Assembly: GCA_934096535.1 (NCBI GenBank)
Contig: CAKOMC010000044.1
Location: 1-12,478, forward strand
Source of the DNA: an uncultured Bacilli bacterium
Lineage (GTDB): Bacteria > Bacillota_I > Bacilli_A > RF39 > UBA660
Direction of reading: 5' to 3'
DNA length: 12,478 nt
How positions within the stretch are numbered: position 1 is the first letter of the stretch; the number at the start of each line of letters is the position of its first letter. Shown here one piece after another: positions 11,752 to 12,478 of this stretch. The notes under the pieces are model-generated. The model saw only the letters and a list, made by a program, of their open reading frames with translations. It was not told the origin of the DNA and searched no databases. The position numbers were made by a program, and so were the translations under genes.

Positions 11752-11777
11752 TTTCATAGAGTTACAAACTCTATGAA
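11752..11777. repeat. Inverted repeat copy 2 (palindromic hairpin)
   Basis: The same 11-bp arms as copy 1 around ACA, preceded by one T. A transcript from either outward promoter reads the same hairpin with loop ACA. ATTTTAAGTTTT follows on the plus strand, a poor terminator tail. Confidence 0.9.
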
Positions 11778-11888
11778 ATTTTAAGTTTTAACCTCAAAAA
11801 AGACCAAATAACAACTTCCTAAATATTACTTATTAGCCAAGATATAAAATTATCTTTTTTAACATAATATTTTACTAGGAGGCTTATC

Positions 11889-12374
11889 ATGAATAAAAAA
11901 TATAACTTCTATAATATTTTATTTATTTTTATCATTGGTACATTACTACATTTCACTTACGCATGGACTAATAACAACTTTATAATCGGGTTAATAAGTC
12001 CTACTAATGAATCAATATTTTCTCACACTAAATTATTAATTCTTCCTACTTTTCTTTTTTATCTATTATTTTACCGAAGAAACAAAACTATTCTAAAAAA
12101 ATCAAAATTCTTTAGTAGCATGATTATCCAATTAGTAAGTAGCATTCTTAGTATGGTCCTAATCTATTACACAGCTAGATATGGTTTTAACCTTGAAAGT
12201 CTTATTTTTGATATCTTCTTATTTTTCTTAAGTATCCTAATTGGTCTAATCTTAAGTAATCTTTATTATAAACACAGTAATAATCTTCTTAACTATCAAC
12301 TATATTCCCTTCTAATAGTTATACTTACAATTCTTTTTACTATTAAACCATTAAACTTTCCATTCTTTAAATAA
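11889..12374 (+). CDS. Five-helix integral membrane protein, DUF6512-like
   Basis: A 161-residue, very hydrophobic protein with about five membrane helices (roughly 7-26, 48-62, 75-95, 103-126, 136-155) and short basic loops (FYRRNKTILKKSK), so residues 62-72 are probably cytosolic. The conserved segment is between helices 1 and 2: LLHFTYAW, then GLISPTNESIFSHTKLLILP. It matches the pattern HFxY...GxxxPxNES...HxKLxxxP that I associate with DUF6512 proteins of Bacillota. His21, Asn40-Glu41-Ser42 and His46 could form a polar or metal site in the membrane; this is inference. The function is unknown. ATG 11889 has a strong AGGAGG 6 nt upstream. It is divergent from the glycine-rich gene across the inverted-repeat region and is followed by its own terminator. 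Confidence 0.8.
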   Translation: MNKKYNFYNILFIFIIGTLLHFTYAWTNNNFIIGLISPTNESIFSHTKLLILPTFLFYLLFYRRNKTILKKSKFFSSMIIQLVSSILSMVLIYYTARYGFNLESLIFDIFLFFLSILIGLILSNLYYKHSNNLLNYQLYSLLIVILTILFTIKPLNFPFFK

Positions 12375-12387
12375 GATTTAAAAAAAC

Positions 12388-12404
12388 TAGGTTTCCCCTA
12401 GTCT
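12388..12404 (-). terminator. Small hairpin, possible minus-strand terminator
   Basis: ACTAGG, loop TTTCC, CCTAGT. On the minus strand it is followed by TTTTTTT, so it could end a leftward transcript from beyond the window. On the plus strand no T-run follows. Confidence 0.4.
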
Positions 12405-12405
12405 C

Positions 12406-12445
12406 AGACTGTTGACAAATTAAATTTTGTTAATGGTCTTTTTTT
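12406..12445 (+). terminator. Intrinsic terminator of the DUF6512-like gene
   Basis: A 14-bp stem with three G-U pairs: AGACTGTTGACAAA (12406-12419) with TTTGTTAATGGTCT (12426-12439), loop TTAAAT. Seven T follow, counting the last stem base. It is a strong plus-strand terminator 30 bases after the stop codon. Confidence 0.8.
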
Positions 12446-12462
12446 AAATCAAAAAATAGTGT

Positions 12463-12468
12463 ATAATA
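12463..12468 (+). promoter_or_regulatory. Possible -10 element of the next gene
   Basis: A perfect TATAAT close to the right edge, directly after the terminator. The -35 position is a T-run with no good match, and the gene it would serve is outside the window. Confidence 0.3.
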
Positions 12469-12478
12469 ATTTTGTAAG

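Noticed and set aside
1..12478. CRISPR array, tRNA or rRNA genes
   Set aside because: I found no regularly spaced direct repeats and no tRNA or rRNA signature on either strand.

Overview
The window looks like chromosomal DNA of a low-GC Bacillota (class Bacilli, probably an uncultured or gut-associated lineage near Erysipelotrichales/RF39). The evidence is AT-rich codon use, the gene order rlmN-prpC-prkC-rsgA-rpe (the same order as in Bacillus subtilis), and short surface proteins with a TasA/camelysin-type signal. TGA ends rlmN, so the code is standard, not the mycoplasma code. A PASTA kinase argues for a peptidoglycan wall. A rubrerythrin argues for an anaerobic or microaerophilic life. The lineage is inference; the gene content is read from the sequence.

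Layout, left to right. (1) 1-640: an IS200-like element with only tnpA (minus). Its 5' region has a hairpin at the presumed left end, a native promoter, and an inverted repeat that can mask the ribosome binding site. (2) 639-2820: recG (minus), with its terminator and a near-leaderless promoter. (3) 2820-3330: a gene-free stretch. It holds a candidate small RNA of about 95 nt, divergent from recG (2864-2959), and a second structured island near 3156-3200. (4) 3332-3623: a small XRE-type regulator and a bidirectional terminator. (5) 3681-8660: a tight minus-strand operon, rlmN-prpC-prkC-rsgA-rpe, with overlapping or touching genes and a promoter just before rlmN. (6) 8742-9400: a membrane-anchored TasA/camelysin-like protein with its own promoter and terminator. 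(7) 9632-10288: rubrerythrin (plus), with a promoter, a dyad in the leader and a strong terminator shared with the convergent gene. (8) 10292-11455: a secreted glycine-rich surface protein with an ALK/LTK-like glycine-rich domain (minus). (9) 11456-11888: the shared upstream region of two divergent genes. Two 26-bp perfect inverted repeats enclose a 238-bp AT-rich segment with outward-facing promoter candidates and five TTGAC(C/T) motifs. (10) 11889-12445: a five-helix membrane protein of DUF6512 type with a strong terminator. A possible promoter for the next gene lies at the edge.

How the genes fit together. The central operon combines ribosome maturation and modification (RlmN, RsgA) with a cell-wall-sensing Ser/Thr kinase and its phosphatase (PrkC/PrpC) and a pentose-phosphate enzyme (Rpe). 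In B. subtilis the RsgA orthologue is a PrkC substrate. The flanking genes look like independent accessory units. The most interesting parts are the non-coding ones: the 11488-11777 inverted-repeat region, the RNA beside recG, and the self-protecting leader of the insertion element.
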